A stretch of DNA of 23,363 nucleotides from a virus, in IMG/VR virus record IMGVR_UViG_3300025132_000311, positions 1-23,363 of that record. The stretch is one strand, 5' to 3'. A program made the position numbers and the translations under genes. Of the stretch, positions 22,272-23,363 are shown piece after piece; within the stretch, counting starts at the first letter, position 1, and each line of letters starts with the position of its first letter. Below the pieces are notes generated by a model. It was given only the letters and a program-made list of their open reading frames with translations. It was not told where the DNA came from and ran no database searches.

Positions 22272-23363
22272 ATGAATAATTATAACTTAGAATCGACAAA
22301 ATTTAGATTCTTAAATGCAATGTTTGAAGATGGGGAAATCTATATTCCCGAACACCAAAGAGCGTTTAATTGGCCATCAAAGTTTAAAAATGATCTTATT
22401 GAGGACGTTATTGATGGCAAGTTTATTAATTTATTACAATTGTGTGTTCATCAAAATGGTAAAAAATCTATTGAAGATGGTCAGCAGAGATTTTGCACAC
22501 TGCGCTCGTTTTGTAAAAACGAGTTTAAATTAAACCAGCATAAATCTAAAAAAATTCTTGAAAAACATCAACAGGTGTTTGAGGAGCAAGCAGAAGAACA
22601 AAAACAAAACAATAAAAAAGTTAGCCACGTCTGGAAGCAGTACACCCAAGATAAAAATTTTAGGATAAAGTTTAGCGATCTACCAGAAAAGTTAAAATGG
22701 GACATAAAGAATTATGGTATTCATTATACTGAGTCGGTGTGGGATGAAAGTGAGCAAGCTAGAAGATTTTTAAGAATTCAAAATGCAAATCGGCTTAAAT
22801 ATGAAGATGTGCTTTGGACTTGGGGAACAACGAAAGAAAAAATGTTCTGTGAGGACGTGAGACAAATGGTTGTAAATTTACCTAATGAGGGAAAATTTAC
22901 AAATATATCAAAAACAGCTAATAATAATAGGGAATTAATGGCTTTAGCAATACGCTGTTTAACAGCTGCTATGGTTGGAGTCAATACGTCATCGGCGCAC
23001 GACAAATATTTACAGAGTTTAGAGAATATACAGCTAGATAGACAAAGTGAGAAATATAAAAAGTTTTTAAAAAATCTCAGTCTGACTTTATCAAATTTGG
23101 CAATCTTAGATGATTCTGAAGAAAAGTGGGAATCAGTTCTTTCTTTAAGTCAGATGCGATTTCTATTGGCAATAGGAATGTTTAAAGCTCAAGAGCCAGA
23201 GTTTAAAAATTTATTAAATCAAATTACTTTCAAAAAGTATGTGGAGACATACTTTGAAATAATGAAAGAGACAAAAGAGATTACTAAACAAGTAAAGGAA
23301 AACCCAAGCGTTTTACAAGGCGAGATGATTGTTAGATTTAAAAAACTTACACCTTTTAACGAC
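22272..23363 (+). CDS. DUF262 domain protein, GmrS/SspE-like (3' partial)
   Basis: ATG 22272 follows AGAAGGA (22258-22264), and the frame is open for 364 codons to the window end, so the C-terminus is missing. Residues about 24-36 (IYIPEHQRAFNWP) and about 69-80 (SIEDGQQRFCTLRS) match the two hallmark motifs of DUF262: the 'Y.vP..QR.y.W' element and the DGQQR nucleotide-hydrolysis motif. A Lys/Gln-rich insertion lies near residues 98-118 (KHQQVFEEQAEEQKQNNKK). DUF262 occurs in the modification-dependent restriction enzyme GmrSD and in SspE, usually with an HNH-type nuclease domain (DUF1524) in the same or a neighbouring protein; that part would lie beyond the window. In a phage it may act against competing phages or modify host functions. 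The isolated position behind a terminator suggests an acquired accessory gene. DUF262 membership is fairly sure; the biological role is unknown. Confidence 0.8.
   Translation, partial: MNNYNLESTKFRFLNAMFEDGEIYIPEHQRAFNWPSKFKNDLIEDVIDGKFINLLQLCVHQNGKKSIEDGQQRFCTLRSFCKNEFKLNQHKSKKILEKHQQVFEEQAEEQKQNNKKVSHVWKQYTQDKNFRIKFSDLPEKLKWDIKNYGIHYTESVWDESEQARRFLRIQNANRLKYEDVLWTWGTTKEKMFCEDVRQMVVNLPNEGKFTNISKTANNNRELMALAIRCLTAAMVGVNTSSAHDKYLQSLENIQLDRQSEKYKKFLKNLSLTLSNLAILDDSEEKWESVLSLSQMRFLLAIGMFKAQEPEFKNLLNQITFKKYVETYFEIMKETKEITKQVKENPSVLQGEMIVRFKKLTPFND

Noticed and set aside
22315-22533. 72-codon + strand ORF
   Set aside because: It lies in another frame inside the DUF262 gene, whose motifs (EHQRAFNW, DGQQR) establish the true frame.
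1-23363. CRISPR array, tRNA genes, integrase or transposon ends
   Set aside because: No regularly spaced repeats, cloverleaf-like intergenic sequence, recombinase motifs or terminal repeats were found; nearly all sequence is accounted for by tightly packed genes.
1-23363. Reassigned TAG codon across the window
   Set aside because: Several genes end at TAG directly before a well-placed next start, and no gene needs internal TAG; only the single site at 18547 is suspicious.

Overview
The window is a contiguous piece of a double-stranded DNA phage genome with a contractile tail. It is most likely a distant relative of T4 (a 'far-T4', marine-type myovirus) infecting an unidentified bacterium. 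All recognisable genes lie on the + strand, are AT-rich, and are packed with overlaps or gaps of a few bases. No tRNA, rRNA, CRISPR array, integrase or insertion sequence is visible. The tail genes follow T4 logic, but replication uses a family A DNA polymerase where T4 has family B. That argues for a deep branch and not a close T4 relative.

Layout. Bases 1-3117: neck and tail-completion genes, namely a 5'-truncated gp13-like protein, a gp14-like protein and a gp15-like tail terminator. Bases 3195-7423: an oversized tail sheath (1183 aa) and the tail tube. Bases 7444-8473: a zinc-ribbon gp26-family protein, followed in the +1 frame by a short ORF with no convincing start, which looks like a frameshift extension in the position of a tail-assembly chaperone pair. 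Bases 8532-11105: a small unknown protein and the tape measure protein. Bases 11125-18549: a gp48/gp54-like tube-baseplate junction protein, a gp53/LysM-like wedge protein, a giant 1599-aa baseplate/hub-like protein and a 422-aa protein of unknown role, probably a virion protein. Bases 18605-22153: a polymerase-domain-only DNA polymerase A, two small proteins sharing a 15-residue leader that resembles a capsid-targeting sequence, a divergent tubulin/FtsZ-like protein, and a gp32-like zinc-containing single-stranded-DNA-binding protein. An inverted repeat/terminator follows. Bases 22272-23363: a DUF262 (GmrS/SspE-like) protein running off the window.

How it works together. The first 18.5 kb encodes most of the tail, from head-tail joint to central baseplate. 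The next 3.5 kb holds replication proteins, a possible cytoskeletal protein and possible head-delivered proteins. The last gene looks like a separate accessory cassette.

Most notable observations: (1) a 140-codon module present, without gaps, in both the neck-like protein and the sheath; (2) a candidate frameshift that would fuse the gp26-like protein to its downstream ORF; (3) the tubulin-like gene next to polymerase and SSB; (4) two adjacent genes with near-identical leader DNA ending in a T4 prohead-protease-type site; (5) an amber codon followed by a Gly-rich in-frame extension; (6) a 12-bp motif before three tail genes, one copy at the tip of a 13-bp hairpin. Functional names rest on recalled family patterns, since no database search was possible.
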